The notes: a model not told the origin generated them from the letters alone. DNA of 64,000 bases from Ihuprevotella massiliensis (GCA_900095835.1 LT608321.1:2168127-2232126), one strand, 5' to 3'. Counted from the stretch's first letter, positions 46,437-55,518 are shown. A program made the numbers and translations.

Positions 46437-48504
46437 ACTATTAAAGCCCGCGACCTTGAACATCAGGGAATTTCTCAGTGAGGGGAAATATGTGATTCCC
46501 ATTTATCAGCGCAACTATGACTGGGGAGAAAGGGAAGCCTTGCAGTTGTTGGAAGACATCTCCGACTATGCGCAAAAGAATAAGAAACAGAATAAGGAAC
46601 AGCCTTATTACATCGGTTCGGCTGTGGTGTTTCTTCGCACAGCTCATGGAGAGACGTATTTCGAAACGATAGATGGTCAGCAGCGTTTGACGACATTGAC
46701 CATTCTCGCCTGCTTATTGAAGCATCAGGAGAAGGCTGGCTGGTTTGAAAAGCCCAATTTGTCTTATGACCATCGAAAAGAAGCCGATGAGGCGCTCATG
46801 ATGCTTGTGAATGGACAGCTTTCGCAGCATCCGTCTGCGCAGAACATTGTGAGCGTATATCGTTTGCTTGAAAAGCATCTGAAGCCTATGCTTATTGCCA
46901 AACGACTGGATTTGGAAACCTTCGCCGCCTACCTTTTTGAGAAGGTGATTATGCTTCGCATCCCTGTGCCGCAAGACACTCAGTTGAATCATTATTTTGA
47001 AATCATGAACACGCGTGGGGAGCAACTCGAGAAGCACGAGGTGCTCAAAGCGGTGTTGATGGGCAAACTGGCTTCTGAAGAGCATCACCTCTTTCATCTG
47101 ATTTGGGAGGCTTGTTCAGACATGAGTGCTTATGTGCAAATGAATTTCTCGGTTGGTATGAGAAATGTGCTTTTCACCAAAGAATGGTCAGAACTGCAGG
47201 GTGAGTCTTTCGATGCTACCTATTTCGATGCTACCTATTTCGATAAATTGTATAAAGCCCTCCCTCAAAAGGAAAGCGACAACACAACAAGCGGTGAAGA
47301 CGGTGCACCACACACCCTAGACAGCCTTTTCACAGATGCTAATAATAATGAAAGCTATCCCTTACCTAGTGATGGAAGTGCAGGCAAAGGAAAGTCAGAA
47401 CGCTTTGGCTCAATCATCAACTTCCCCAACTTCTTGTTGCAAGTGCTCAAGGTGTGCTATCACGATAAAGACGTGGATGCTCAAATCAGACTCGATGACA
47501 AAGCCTTAATTCCCACCTTCCAAGCGGTGCTTAGTTCTCTAGGCACCGAAGCGGAAAAGAAAGACTTTGTGAAATACTTCATCATGCAACTCCTCTTATT
47601 GCGAACGCTCTATGATCGCTATGTCATCAAGCGCGAATATGTCAACGGCACAGAAAGCTGGAGTCTGAAAACGCTGAAGTATGAGCATAAGACCGTGAGT
47701 TATGTCAACACCTTCTCTTCGAGCAATAAAGCAGAAGACGCAGAGTGTGAAAGCGACAAAGGCAAAGAAATCCGACTGCTGGAGGCGATGTTTCACGTTT
47801 CAGCTCCAACACAGATTTATAAGCATTGGCTCAATGCTGTGCTCTATCATGTGCATACGACTAATCCCCAAGATGATTCTCTGCGCAAATGGTTGTATGA
47901 TTTGGCACGCTGTTATATGCTCGATGTTTACCTCGCAAAGGACGGTAAAAAACATAGTTTTGAAGAGATAGTCTATCGCGAAGGGGGAATGCCCCAAAAT
48001 CATATTGACGATATAGATTGGGGAGCCATCAACCAAGGTTGCAATGTCCAGAATTTCATCTTCAACTTCTATGATTTCATTCTCTGGAGAGAGAAGTTAG
48101 AACAACACCTCCAGAGAAAGAAGTCTAGGCAACACGAGAAGTTCGAGCAAGACGAGGAGTCTGTGCAACACGAGAAGTTCGATTTCACTTACCGCACTTC
48201 GGTGGAGCACTTCTATCCCCAAAAACCGATGCCTGGCTATGAGCCCCTCCCCACTGAGTACTTGAATAGTTTTGGCAATCTCTGTTTGATCAGTAGCAGC
48301 ATGAATTCGAAGTTCAGCAACAATATGCCCAAAGCGAAGTACGATAACTTCGGGAGTAGCAAAGAAATGCGCAGTGCCCTTAGCCTCAAGCTGCAAGAAA
48401 TGATGGAGCGTGTAAAGGAGGGAGAGTGGGAAAAAGAACAAATTAAAGCCCACTATGAGGAAGCCCGCGAGAGGATAAAGAATATATTAGACGTTAGACA
48501 TTAG
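46423..48504 (+). CDS. DUF262-DUF1524 (GmrSD-like) protein
   Basis: The 693-residue protein has an N-terminal DUF262 domain (IPIYQRNYDWGEREALQLLEDI, DGQQRLTTLTILACLL, FEIMNTRGEQLEKHEVLKAVLMG). A long helical middle includes a Ser/Asp-rich insertion (about 275-325). The C-terminal DUF1524 HNH-like nuclease has TSVEHFYPQKP with the catalytic His, FGNLCLISSSMNSKFSN and MPKAKYDNF. It thus combines the GmrS and GmrD parts. The last residues ILDVRH and the stop codon are encoded by a heptamer repeat element, so the original end may have been altered. Confidence 0.88.
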   Translation: MTKNELLKPATLNIREFLSEGKYVIPIYQRNYDWGEREALQLLEDISDYAQKNKKQNKEQPYYIGSAVVFLRTAHGETYFETIDGQQRLTTLTILACLLKHQEKAGWFEKPNLSYDHRKEADEALMMLVNGQLSQHPSAQNIVSVYRLLEKHLKPMLIAKRLDLETFAAYLFEKVIMLRIPVPQDTQLNHYFEIMNTRGEQLEKHEVLKAVLMGKLASEEHHLFHLIWEACSDMSAYVQMNFSVGMRNVLFTKEWSELQGESFDATYFDATYFDKLYKALPQKESDNTTSGEDGAPHTLDSLFTDANNNESYPLPSDGSAGKGKSERFGSIINFPNFLLQVLKVCYHDKDVDAQIRLDDKALIPTFQAVLSSLGTEAEKKDFVKYFIMQLLLLRTLYDRYVIKREYVNGTESWSLKTLKYEHKTVSYVNTFSSSNKAEDAECESDKGKEIRLLEAMFHVSAPTQIYKHWLNAVLYHVHTTNPQDDSLRKWLYDLARCYMLDVYLAKDGKKHSFEEIVYREGGMPQNHIDDIDWGAINQGCNVQNFIFNFYDFILWREKLEQHLQRKKSRQHEKFEQDEESVQHEKFDFTYRTSVEHFYPQKPMPGYEPLPTEYLNSFGNLCLISSSMNSKFSNNMPKAKYDNFGSSKEMRSALSLKLQEMMERVKEGEWEKEQIKAHYEEARERIKNILDVRH

Positions 48505-48672
48505 AAATTAGACGTTAGAGGTTAGACATTAGACGTTAGAGCCCTGCGGCGAAGAGTCCAACCGCGCGAGCCTTCTAACGTCTAACGTCTAATCTCTAAC
48601 GTCTATCCCCCTTTCTGCCCAGCTTCGTCTTCACTGCGTTGCGCTCGCCTCGAGCTGTGCTTAGACGTTAGC
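48485..48672. repeat. TTAGACG heptamer repeat element, locus 4
   Basis: TTAGACG heptamers begin inside the preceding gene. They are followed by the core GCCCTGCGGCGAAGAGTCCA (48541 on) and by inverted CGTCTAA heptamers. A CTCGAGC-type core follows at about 48646. It lies between convergent genes and may act as a two-way terminator. Confidence 0.85.
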
Positions 48673-48727
48673 CATAATTTATCCTAGGTCCCTTCCCCCT
48701 CCCATGATATGAGCTAGGGACTGTCGT

Positions 48728-48931
48728 TTAAGCTTGAGGAGTAGGCAAGGAACTGCACACCTCTTTGAGCATCTTCATGGTTTGGCCATCATAATTTTGA
48801 CGACCTTCCAGCAACGTTCCGATGTGCGTGGATTTATAGTTGTCGCGGAGCAGCAGGTTATCGAGGTAGACGCTGTTACATAAGAAAGAGTCGTCAGCCC
48901 CTTCTCCATAGTGCTTTAGGCGGCGATGCAC
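48728..48931 (-). CDS. Small hypothetical protein coupled to the helicase
   Basis: This 67-residue frame starts with GTG, sharing one base with the helicase stop codon (TAGTG). The sequence is helical and charged (YLDNLLLRDNYKSTHIGTLLEG, split by function only), with no recognised domain. It may be a coupled small gene. Alternatively, it may be the original C-terminus of the helicase, cut off by a frameshift, since it continues smoothly in length and character. Confidence 0.45.
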   Translation of the reverse strand: MHRRLKHYGEGADDSFLCNSVYLDNLLLRDNYKSTHIGTLLEGRQNYDGQTMKMLKEVCSSLPTPQA

Positions 48932-50640
48932 TATTTGCGGCGATGGATGAGATTCTCAAGATAAGTTCTCACCTCGGGTGGCATGTTTTGGTTGAGGATG
49001 TCTTCGTTTGCCACAATGAAGGTGCAGCTGCTAGCGCGCGAAGTGGCAACATTGAAGAGAGAACGATCGAGCGAACTGCGATATGCCACATGAGGAATCA
49101 AGAAAATCGTGTAGTCCACCGATAGACCTTGCACTTTCTCTACCGTGGAAACTTTGATTCGGTTGAGAAACTTTTGAGGGAAATAGTTGAATTTCCGCTG
49201 GAGATTGTTTACGGTCTCCTTAAATTTGGCAAGCACAGCAATGCTCACTTTCTTATCGCTCTGAATGAGTTGGGACACCAAATTGTAGATCATCGTGCAG
49301 GCACTCTCGCAGCGTTTGTCGCCATCATTTAGCGAGAAGGGCAAAAACACAGGACCTCCAGCGGGGTGGTTTTCTTTCACCGCACCATTGGTGCTTTGCA
49401 CGGCTGCGGCAGAAATCAATTTATTGCCATAGAAGATGCCCGTATATTCCGCCCCGCGCTGTGTGAGTCTGTAGGTGCTCGTGAGGATAAATCCTGGGAT
49501 GTCCAAATGATTGCACAGAGTGTCGAAGCCTTGCACCAGAGGAGTGTAGTCTTTGAAATCCCTCCAAGTCTCTTTGCTGAGCACGATGGGCGACAACTGT
49601 TGCTGATCGCCTATCCAAATCACCTTTTTCCCTAGAGTGCGCGAGGCTGCCAGCATGGGCAGAAAGGCTTGACTTGCTTCGTCTACGATGACATAGTCGT
49701 AAGGCTGGTGAGGATGAGCATGTGCCCATCCGCTTGTCCAAAAGAAGGTGCCAAGCGTCAGAAAGCCTGGTCGGGGCGAACATTCGTTGTTGGGGAGGGT
49801 TTGCAGTGTAGGGAGTTCATTATATTCTTCGTGTAGGAGACTCGTTTTAGAGATTTTTCCTTCTTCCAAGAATTTCTCCAGCGCTTGTTTTCGTGCCACC
49901 TCCATCAGCGTTTGGTTGGTGAGCGTGGTCACGAGCACACTTTTTCCCTGTCGCAACAGATGAGCTATGAATTCCGTAATTTTAGTTGTTTTGCCAGTGC
50001 CCGGAGGACCTTGTATCGCCACAACATCGTGCGTGGAGAGCGCCTCTTCGATGATGGTGGTCATGTCGTCTTGGTCCGTGATGGGAGCGGGATGCCACAG
50101 GTTTTGCGGAGCAAAGTCAAAGTTGAGTGTATTTTTGCAGGCTACAGTGTAAGGGACGGAGAGCAACGTTCTCAAGTTGGAGTAGTAATCCAGTGGAGGC
50201 ATGTTGGGACCTAGTACCACTAAAGTTTTCTGTTTTTCAAGTGCAAGGACGAAATCTTGCGATAGCCCCATAATGCCGATATGGTATTTATCTTTATCGA
50301 TCGTATTGGTCCACACACAACAGCATCCAGGGGATTTGCAAGTCGCCCTATCCATGAGTGCTTTCCACGACAAGTCTTCCCAGTGCTCCTCGGGTATTCC
50401 GTCCTCTAGGGGGAGAATGACGAGGGTCCACCAGGTTCTTTTGGTGATGAGGTATTCTCCCGTAGGCACTTCAAAGACAAAGGGGTCATTCTGACTTTGG
50501 TTGCCGTAGCGTGCTGCAAAGAGTAGTCCTCGCGACTTAAGAAAAGCACAGCTCAGGCTGCTTGTCTGATCATAACCTTCTTCTAGGCTCTCATATTCAC
50601 AGGTGAGAAAATAGTCGTAATCTTCTTGGGTGTACGTCAT
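48931..50640 (-). CDS. Superfamily 1 (UPF1/DNA2-type) helicase
   Basis: The 569-residue ATP-dependent helicase has Walker A GPPGTGKTT at about residue 214, motif Ia LVTTLTNQTLMEVA, Walker B VIVDEASQ, motif III GDQQQLSPI, motif IV TSTYRLTQRG and motifs V/VI with KVQGLSVDYTIFLIPHVAYRS and FNVATSRA. The N-terminal 190 residues are not recognised and include a CCC run. It is convergent to the DUF262 genes, and the pair of transcription units may form one defence locus. Other roles in DNA or RNA metabolism are possible. Confidence 0.87.
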   Translation of the reverse strand: MTYTQEDYDYFLTCEYESLEEGYDQTSSLSCAFLKSRGLLFAARYGNQSQNDPFVFEVPTGEYLITKRTWWTLVILPLEDGIPEEHWEDLSWKALMDRATCKSPGCCCVWTNTIDKDKYHIGIMGLSQDFVLALEKQKTLVVLGPNMPPLDYYSNLRTLLSVPYTVACKNTLNFDFAPQNLWHPAPITDQDDMTTIIEEALSTHDVVAIQGPPGTGKTTKITEFIAHLLRQGKSVLVTTLTNQTLMEVARKQALEKFLEEGKISKTSLLHEEYNELPTLQTLPNNECSPRPGFLTLGTFFWTSGWAHAHPHQPYDYVIVDEASQAFLPMLAASRTLGKKVIWIGDQQQLSPIVLSKETWRDFKDYTPLVQGFDTLCNHLDIPGFILTSTYRLTQRGAEYTGIFYGNKLISAAAVQSTNGAVKENHPAGGPVFLPFSLNDGDKRCESACTMIYNLVSQLIQSDKKVSIAVLAKFKETVNNLQRKFNYFPQKFLNRIKVSTVEKVQGLSVDYTIFLIPHVAYRSSLDRSLFNVATSRASSCTFIVANEDILNQNMPPEVRTYLENLIHRRK

Positions 50641-50825
50641 GGTTTCATCTTTTGGGGCTATTATCGCTTGGACGGTTCATCATCAATGAAAGCGAGGGAC
50701 ACTCACAAATCCTTGTCGTGCCCTACCATTGTCCACTTTGACAATTTCCATGGCTGATGAGTGGAGTTATTGCTGTGTTATCATTGATGAGGCAAAAATA
50801 AGAATAAAAACCGAGAAAATCTGTG

Positions 50826-51022
50826 TTTAGACGTTAGATGTTAGACATTAGACGTTAGAGGGTCACGGACCCTTTCTGCTCGCCACAAGTGGCTCGAGCT
50901 GTGCTTAGATGTTAGAGATAAGACGTTAGAGGTTAGAATTTAGACGTTAGAGCCTGCGGCGAAGCGTCCAACTGCGCCAGCTTTCTAAAGTCTAACGTCT
51001 TACCTCTAACGTCTAATGTCTC
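50826..51022. repeat. TTAGACG heptamer repeat element, locus 5
   Basis: It contains both shared cores: GGGTCACGGACCC...CTCGAGC at about 50859-50900, and GCCTGCGGCGAAGCGTCCAA at about 50952 on. Direct heptamers lie to the left and inverted ones to the right. Confidence 0.85.
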
Positions 51023-51042
51023 AGCTATTGTGTGAAAAAGAA

Positions 51043-51075
51043 AAAGGATGAAATACAAAATGTACTTCATCCTTA
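51043..51075. terminator. Hairpin with flanking A/T tracts
   Basis: AAGGATGAA and TTCATCCTT pair around a short loop. A residues precede it and ATTTTG follows, so it could terminate from either side. Confidence 0.5.
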
Positions 51076-51084
51076 TTTTGTTCC

Positions 51085-51273
51085 AAATCGGTCATTAGAT
51101 CCTGAACAGGTTTTATTGGATGGTTGAGCAGATGGTTTGTCGTTGCCTCGAAGGTGTAGCGGGCTACGGCGAGAACCAACGAAAAACAAGATGCCAACAA
51201 GAAAATGAAAGATCGCAGGAAGTTATCTTATCAATAACTAGGATCACTATAACGGTCTAATGACCGATTTGGG
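51085..51273. mobile_element. Probable insertion-sequence remnant
   Basis: CCAAATCGGTCATTAGA (51084 on) and TCTAATGACCGATTTGG (51253-51269) form inverted ends about 185 bp apart. A third copy of this unit lies at 15.39 kb. No transposase domain remains. It adjoins the truncated end of the MATE gene. Confidence 0.5.
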
Positions 51274-51335
51274 ATTATGTTGAACTTCGATTTTGAAAGC
51301 ACAATCAGCTATGATTTCTTTTACAAATCGTCCCT

Positions 51336-51574
51336 CAAATGAGATGTGCCGATGGGTATACCCAAGAAAAAAGAAAAGGCTTGGATGAAGAACAATACAC
51401 TGAAGACGATACCTACCGCAGCAGTGGATAGCGTATTAATCCTACCTACAAAAAAAACGTATCGACCAGATTATACATACTGGTCAGCAACATAGAGATG
51501 ATGGTAGGTTTAGCCATGGCGCCTATCACACGATGGACAGGCGCCTGGCTCAGAAATGTATATTTATCGCTCAT
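51336..51574 (-). pseudogene. Truncated, frameshifted MATE family efflux transporter
   Basis: From ATG at 51574 the frame reads VHRVIGAMAKPTIISMLLTS, then MYNLVDTFF. A run of eight T then shifts the frame. One frame over it continues VGRINTLSTAAVGIVFSVLF and FIQAFSFFLGIPIGT. This is the first 75 or so residues of a MATE (multidrug and toxic compound extrusion) protein. The remaining 370 residues are missing. It starts four bases after the hydrolase stop codon, so it was the last gene of that operon. Confidence 0.8.
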
Positions 51575-51578
51575 TGCT

Positions 51579-53078
51579 TTATTTTACAATCTTGGCTATC
51601 CAGCTGAAGAGTTCTTTCAGGGCATAGTCACCACTGTGAGGACGATTCCACGGGAGTTTGAAATTGACGTCCTTACCCGCATTTTGCAGTTTGGTAGCCA
51701 GATTGATGGCAATGGGAAAAGCGGTGTCGCGATCGCGCGCACCATGGCGGATGTACCAATGAGGAGCAACAGTCGTGATGCCATCACCGATGAAATACAT
51801 AGGGTTTAGCAGGCGGACATTCTCCTTCACCTCGTCAGATAATGTACTACCCGTCTTTGCTGCTGCCCATGCAGTAAAGTTAACATCAGCACCTTGCTCG
51901 TCTCCAAACTCACCATTCTCACCACTTGCAGCTGCTCCGTCCACGTTGTAGCTGTCAAAAGAGGGTACCCCCTTGAGGGCTTGCGTACTTACTACGTAGT
52001 TAAGATACTTGTTCATATCAAGGTCTGTGATGTATTCACCCACTCTTTTTCCGCGACCCATCAACATTGGAGGCATACTGCCCCCCATTCCTGCAGGACG
52101 TGCCATACCTACACCGCCATTGATAGGAGCCTGAAAAGCAGCCTCACTGCTGAATGTAAAGCCGATAGAATCAGGGATGTCTGCACCTGCATCTTTAGCA
52201 TCCTGAGCACTACGGATGATAATCTGCTTAATATAGTCAAGATAGTTGTCGGCATTGAGCTGTGTACCATCAGCCTTCTTCAAGCCGAGTGAGTTGATAT
52301 AAGATGGGAACTGTGCCGCCAATTCCTTAATCAGCGTCTGCTTACTTGCTGCAAGGCTCTTGCGACTATCGGTATTTCCGTACAACCATTCGTATGCCAT
52401 ATCCGCATGATCAAGGTCGGTAATCGGACAATAGCACACACTCGCAAAGACATCATCACGTCCGTCAGCTGCGCCCATAGCCTTGAGTAGAGATTCATAG
52501 GCTGGATGATTACCTGTTGCACCCATCAAACTCGACATCGCTCCACCTGCACTGGTACCGTCAGTAATAATCTTCTCTGTATTACCTGGTATAAGGTTGT
52601 CAAAATGACGTAGGTAGCGGATAGCCGCTTTCAAGTCGAGTAGGGCTTTCGGAGCACGACCAGTATAAATCGTTTTCTTTCCTTTCTTCACGGTAGAAGT
52701 ACGGCCACGGCTACCCGGAATGACGAGAACATACCCCTCTGCCAAGGCACGTCCACTTGCATCCTGTGCTTGTGGCTTACCTGCCTGACTGGGCATATAG
52801 CCCCCCACGTATGTGCGCAGAAAGATAGGTGTCTGCTCGTTAGCCCCTTCTGGCACAAAGATATTCATATACTGATAGGTAGAATCCTCTACATTGGTAA
52901 CAAAATAAAGTTTGTTATAAGCCGTGTAGTTTACCACTTTGCCATCAGGCATGGTCAAAGCGGATTTCACCCCACTGTTAGAATCAAATCGCAGAGCAGT
53001 GCGCTTGGGCTGTTTAGCCGCATTGACATTGACAGCCAATAGCACACTCATAGTGGCAAGCATAAACTTTTTCATCAT
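51579..53078 (-). CDS. Secreted alpha/beta hydrolase, subtype B tannase-like
   Basis: The 499-residue protein has a signal peptide (MKKFMLATMSVLLAVNVNA). YMNIFVPEG, TPIFLRTYVGGYMP and VLVIPGSRGR precede the nucleophile elbow GTSAGGA. Late GARDRDTAF and NRPHSGDY supply probable catalytic Asp and His. The pattern resembles subtype B tannases, which split galloyl and related phenolic esters. The exact substrate is uncertain. It belongs to the leftward operon of the DUF4374 proteins, so it could act on a catechol-type ligand imported there. A short Gly/Met/Pro-rich insertion lies near residues 325-345. Confidence 0.75.
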   Translation of the reverse strand: MMKKFMLATMSVLLAVNVNAAKQPKRTALRFDSNSGVKSALTMPDGKVVNYTAYNKLYFVTNVEDSTYQYMNIFVPEGANEQTPIFLRTYVGGYMPSQAGKPQAQDASGRALAEGYVLVIPGSRGRTSTVKKGKKTIYTGRAPKALLDLKAAIRYLRHFDNLIPGNTEKIITDGTSAGGAMSSLMGATGNHPAYESLLKAMGAADGRDDVFASVCYCPITDLDHADMAYEWLYGNTDSRKSLAASKQTLIKELAAQFPSYINSLGLKKADGTQLNADNYLDYIKQIIIRSAQDAKDAGADIPDSIGFTFSSEAAFQAPINGGVGMARPAGMGGSMPPMLMGRGKRVGEYITDLDMNKYLNYVVSTQALKGVPSFDSYNVDGAAASGENGEFGDEQGADVNFTAWAAAKTGSTLSDEVKENVRLLNPMYFIGDGITTVAPHWYIRHGARDRDTAFPIAINLATKLQNAGKDVNFKLPWNRPHSGDYALKELFSWIAKIVK

Positions 53079-53298
53079 GTTGTATTGTTTTAAAATTGTA
53101 GTTTACTATTGCGGTGATTTCTTCTCTCCATTCTTTTTGAATCCAGTCGTTTTCTCAAACGTCTTATTTCATTTTTCTCATTAGTCGTCTTCCTTGGGCT
53201 ACTTTGTCGTTGAGAAAAACAAGAAATAAGTTCTGCTCCTTCTTGCACGGAAAGGAATAACCGCACCCTCACCCCACACGAGGGGGAGAAATAAACAA

Positions 53299-53391
53299 TC
53301 AATGCTGTCCGACAAAACGTCCAGTGCCAACATAAGGCGGACACCTTGCCATAGATTATGGTTAGCAAACTGTTTTATCAGACAGCATTGA
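53299..53391. mobile_element. 93-bp MITE-like inverted-repeat element
   Basis: Left end TCAATGCTGTCCGACAAAAC (53299-53318) and right end GTTTTATCAGACAGCATTGA (53372-53391) are imperfect inverted repeats. They resemble the IS4-like ends at 30.6 and 41.6 kb. The element lies inside the operon between the nitroreductase and hydrolase genes. Confidence 0.6.
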
Positions 53392-53435
53392 TGAACGAGA
53401 AGGCTGTAAATTGGCTTTTACAGACCTCGCAGTGG

Positions 53436-54080
53436 CTATTGTCGTATGCCGTAGGTTACCTTTTGGACATCCCACTTATCCTTAGGTTGCTCCATTTCAG
53501 CTGGATAACCGATGATGATGCCATTCAAAGGTATCAAATGACTAGGCAAATTCAAGGTTTTTGAAATACCCTTCACCTTCTTCTCAATAGGATAAACGGT
53601 AGTCCAACAAGCCCCTAATCCCAGGGCATGAGCAGCCAGAAGAATGTTTTCTGAAGCAGCAGACAAATCTTGTATCCAGAGATCCTTAGACTGTCCCTCT
53701 GCCATGCGCGTAGTATCTGCACAGACAAAGATAAAGAGCGGAGTCTTCTTGATGTCTTCTGCATGATACTGGTTGGACTCAGCATATTTCTCAATATCCT
53801 TCTTCTCTTTTAGCACCACGAAATGCCAGGGTTGCTTATTGCCCGACGTAGGGGCAGCCATACCAGCGCGCAGCAAAGCTTCTATCTTAGCGTCTTCCAC
53901 TGGTTGTTGCTTGAATTTTCTAATACTGGTGCGAGTCAGGATATTCTCCAACACCGTCTTTGCGCTTGCGTCCTCCTTAACAACTTGCGCGATACTACTA
54001 GGAAGTGTGGTCTGTGCTTTCGCTGAGATGAAGCCCATAACCGCCAAAGCGGCTATGAGCATTTTATTGAGTTTGTACAT
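53436..54080 (-). CDS. Exported nitroreductase family protein
   Basis: The 214-residue FMN-dependent oxidoreductase has a signal peptide (MLIAALAVMGFISAKAQ), unusual for this family. Family motifs are RTSIRKFKQQPVED, AGMAAPTSGNKQPWHFVVL, SAASENILLAAHALGLGACWTTVYP and IPLNGIIIGYP. It follows the DUF4374 gene by 20 bp. Reduction of ferric iron or of the imported ligand in the periplasm would fit, but is an inference. Confidence 0.85.
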   Translation of the reverse strand: MYKLNKMLIAALAVMGFISAKAQTTLPSSIAQVVKEDASAKTVLENILTRTSIRKFKQQPVEDAKIEALLRAGMAAPTSGNKQPWHFVVLKEKKDIEKYAESNQYHAEDIKKTPLFIFVCADTTRMAEGQSKDLWIQDLSAASENILLAAHALGLGACWTTVYPIEKKVKGISKTLNLPSHLIPLNGIIIGYPAEMEQPKDKWDVQKVTYGIRQ

Positions 54081-54100
54081 ACGATTGAAACAATAGATGA

Positions 54101-55432
54101 TTATTTTAGAATAGTGATGGCCTTGAGCAAATCTCCATTTCCAAAGGTCATAAAGGGACTGGCTACACCTGAGTTAGCGTCTATCTTGTAAATGGTAGGA
54201 GTGATAGTAGAGGCACCACGTGTGGGGTTTCCATTTCTGCCACCATGATTTCCATTGTCGCCCTCATGATTTCCGTTGCCACCACCATGATTCTTGCCAC
54301 CGCCACCCATGCGCGTGGGAGCTGCTACGGGAAGATAGTAGGCACCTGCATAGCCATCGCCCCAACCCAATGATATGGTAGAGGCATCTGGAAGTCCGGT
54401 CACCCATGTCAAGGTCTTAGCCTCTACATCCACAACCGCCATCTTACCAGAAGCATCCATGTTGCCATACTTATTCTTGTCGAGATAAAACTCAAGCAAG
54501 AATTTGCTACCACTGATGTGAAAAGCCTTGCGGAAACGATATCCATCTGATGCTGCAAGGATGTTAAACTGATAGTTCTTGTCAAATTCGGTGTCTCCTT
54601 TCTTAATACGAAGAGCACCCACCTTGCCGTCTTTTGCACTCGCTCCAGAGAACACATAGACGTTGCCCTTGTCGTCTGCACCACTCATCGTGTAGCGAAC
54701 AGAGCGCATGGCTCCTACTGACGTGCCGATGCGTTGATCATAAATCACCTTTTTGACCTTCAGGTTGTTGTCGCAGATGGCTACTGCTGCAGAATCTCGA
54801 TTACTGTAGTTCAAAACCATAGCCACCTGGTTGTTTCCCATGTCCACAATGTTGGAAATGTTAGGATTTACATTGTCAATGGCATACTGGGGCAAATCTA
54901 CCGCAATGTTATTGCCAGCACCATTCTTATCCACCACCATAGCATAGGGTTGACTAATGTGCGCCGCATAAGAATAGGTGCCAAATGTGCCCGTGTTGCC
55001 AAAAGCAGTCACCAACACTGGCGAACCCACCTCTGTCAATTTGCCATTCTCTACCTTGTAATTACGGAGACCTGCTTTCATGCTGCCAATTCCCTCAGCA
55101 GAAGCACCACGAGCATAGATGTAGCCCGTAAAGATGCCACTAGTCTTGTTGTAAGTCATCTGCGTGAAACTGTCATAAGACCTTACTGCATCAGCAGCAC
55201 CATACACGGTCTCACCATTTTTAGGGGTGGACAAATCATTGTAGACCTTCATGTAAACGCCACCTGTGAGGTCGGTGGAGGGGTCGCCAGAAGTTACGAT
55301 AAAACGAACCTCTTTAGGTGGGTTCACAGAAGGGGTACCTCCCTTCTCGTTCTGCTCTTCGTCTGTGCACGACGCAAGTGTCACGCAGGATGCGAGCGCC
55401 ATAAGCGCAACAGGAAAGAAATACTTCTTCAT
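54101..55432 (-). CDS. DUF4374 lipoprotein (XusB-like), 1
   Basis: The 443-residue lipoprotein (ALASCVTLASC) carries DUF4374, a predicted beta-propeller, with VRFIVTSGDPSTDLTGGVYM, KVENGKLTEVGSPVL and FRKAFHISGSKFLLEFYLDKN. In Bacteroides thetaiotaomicron the family member XusB captures ferric enterobactin at the surface for the receptor XusA. Residues about 380-410 are a Gly/Asn/His tract (GGGGKNHGGGNGNHEGDNGN and on) not usual in the family. It is the second of two paralogues in the operon. Confidence 0.85.
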   Translation of the reverse strand: MKKYFFPVALMALASCVTLASCTDEEQNEKGGTPSVNPPKEVRFIVTSGDPSTDLTGGVYMKVYNDLSTPKNGETVYGAADAVRSYDSFTQMTYNKTSGIFTGYIYARGASAEGIGSMKAGLRNYKVENGKLTEVGSPVLVTAFGNTGTFGTYSYAAHISQPYAMVVDKNGAGNNIAVDLPQYAIDNVNPNISNIVDMGNNQVAMVLNYSNRDSAAVAICDNNLKVKKVIYDQRIGTSVGAMRSVRYTMSGADDKGNVYVFSGASAKDGKVGALRIKKGDTEFDKNYQFNILAASDGYRFRKAFHISGSKFLLEFYLDKNKYGNMDASGKMAVVDVEAKTLTWVTGLPDASTISLGWGDGYAGAYYLPVAAPTRMGGGGKNHGGGNGNHEGDNGNHGGRNGNPTRGASTITPTIYKIDANSGVASPFMTFGNGDLLKAITILK

Positions 55433-55518
55433 TGTTCTTTTTTGTTTACTATTATGTTATTGTTGATGATTGATATATCCTTGTCTTGTGATCTAGTAAA
55501 GAGCGATGTGAGAGTTGC

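Larger units (their letters stand above)
50641..51344. other. Intergenic region with repeat element and IS debris
   Basis: About 700 bp hold a heptamer repeat element (50826-51022), a hairpin (51043-51075), and two inverted copies of the TCTAATGACCGATTTGG unit. The remaining DNA between the copies has no clear coding sequence. Confidence 0.55.
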
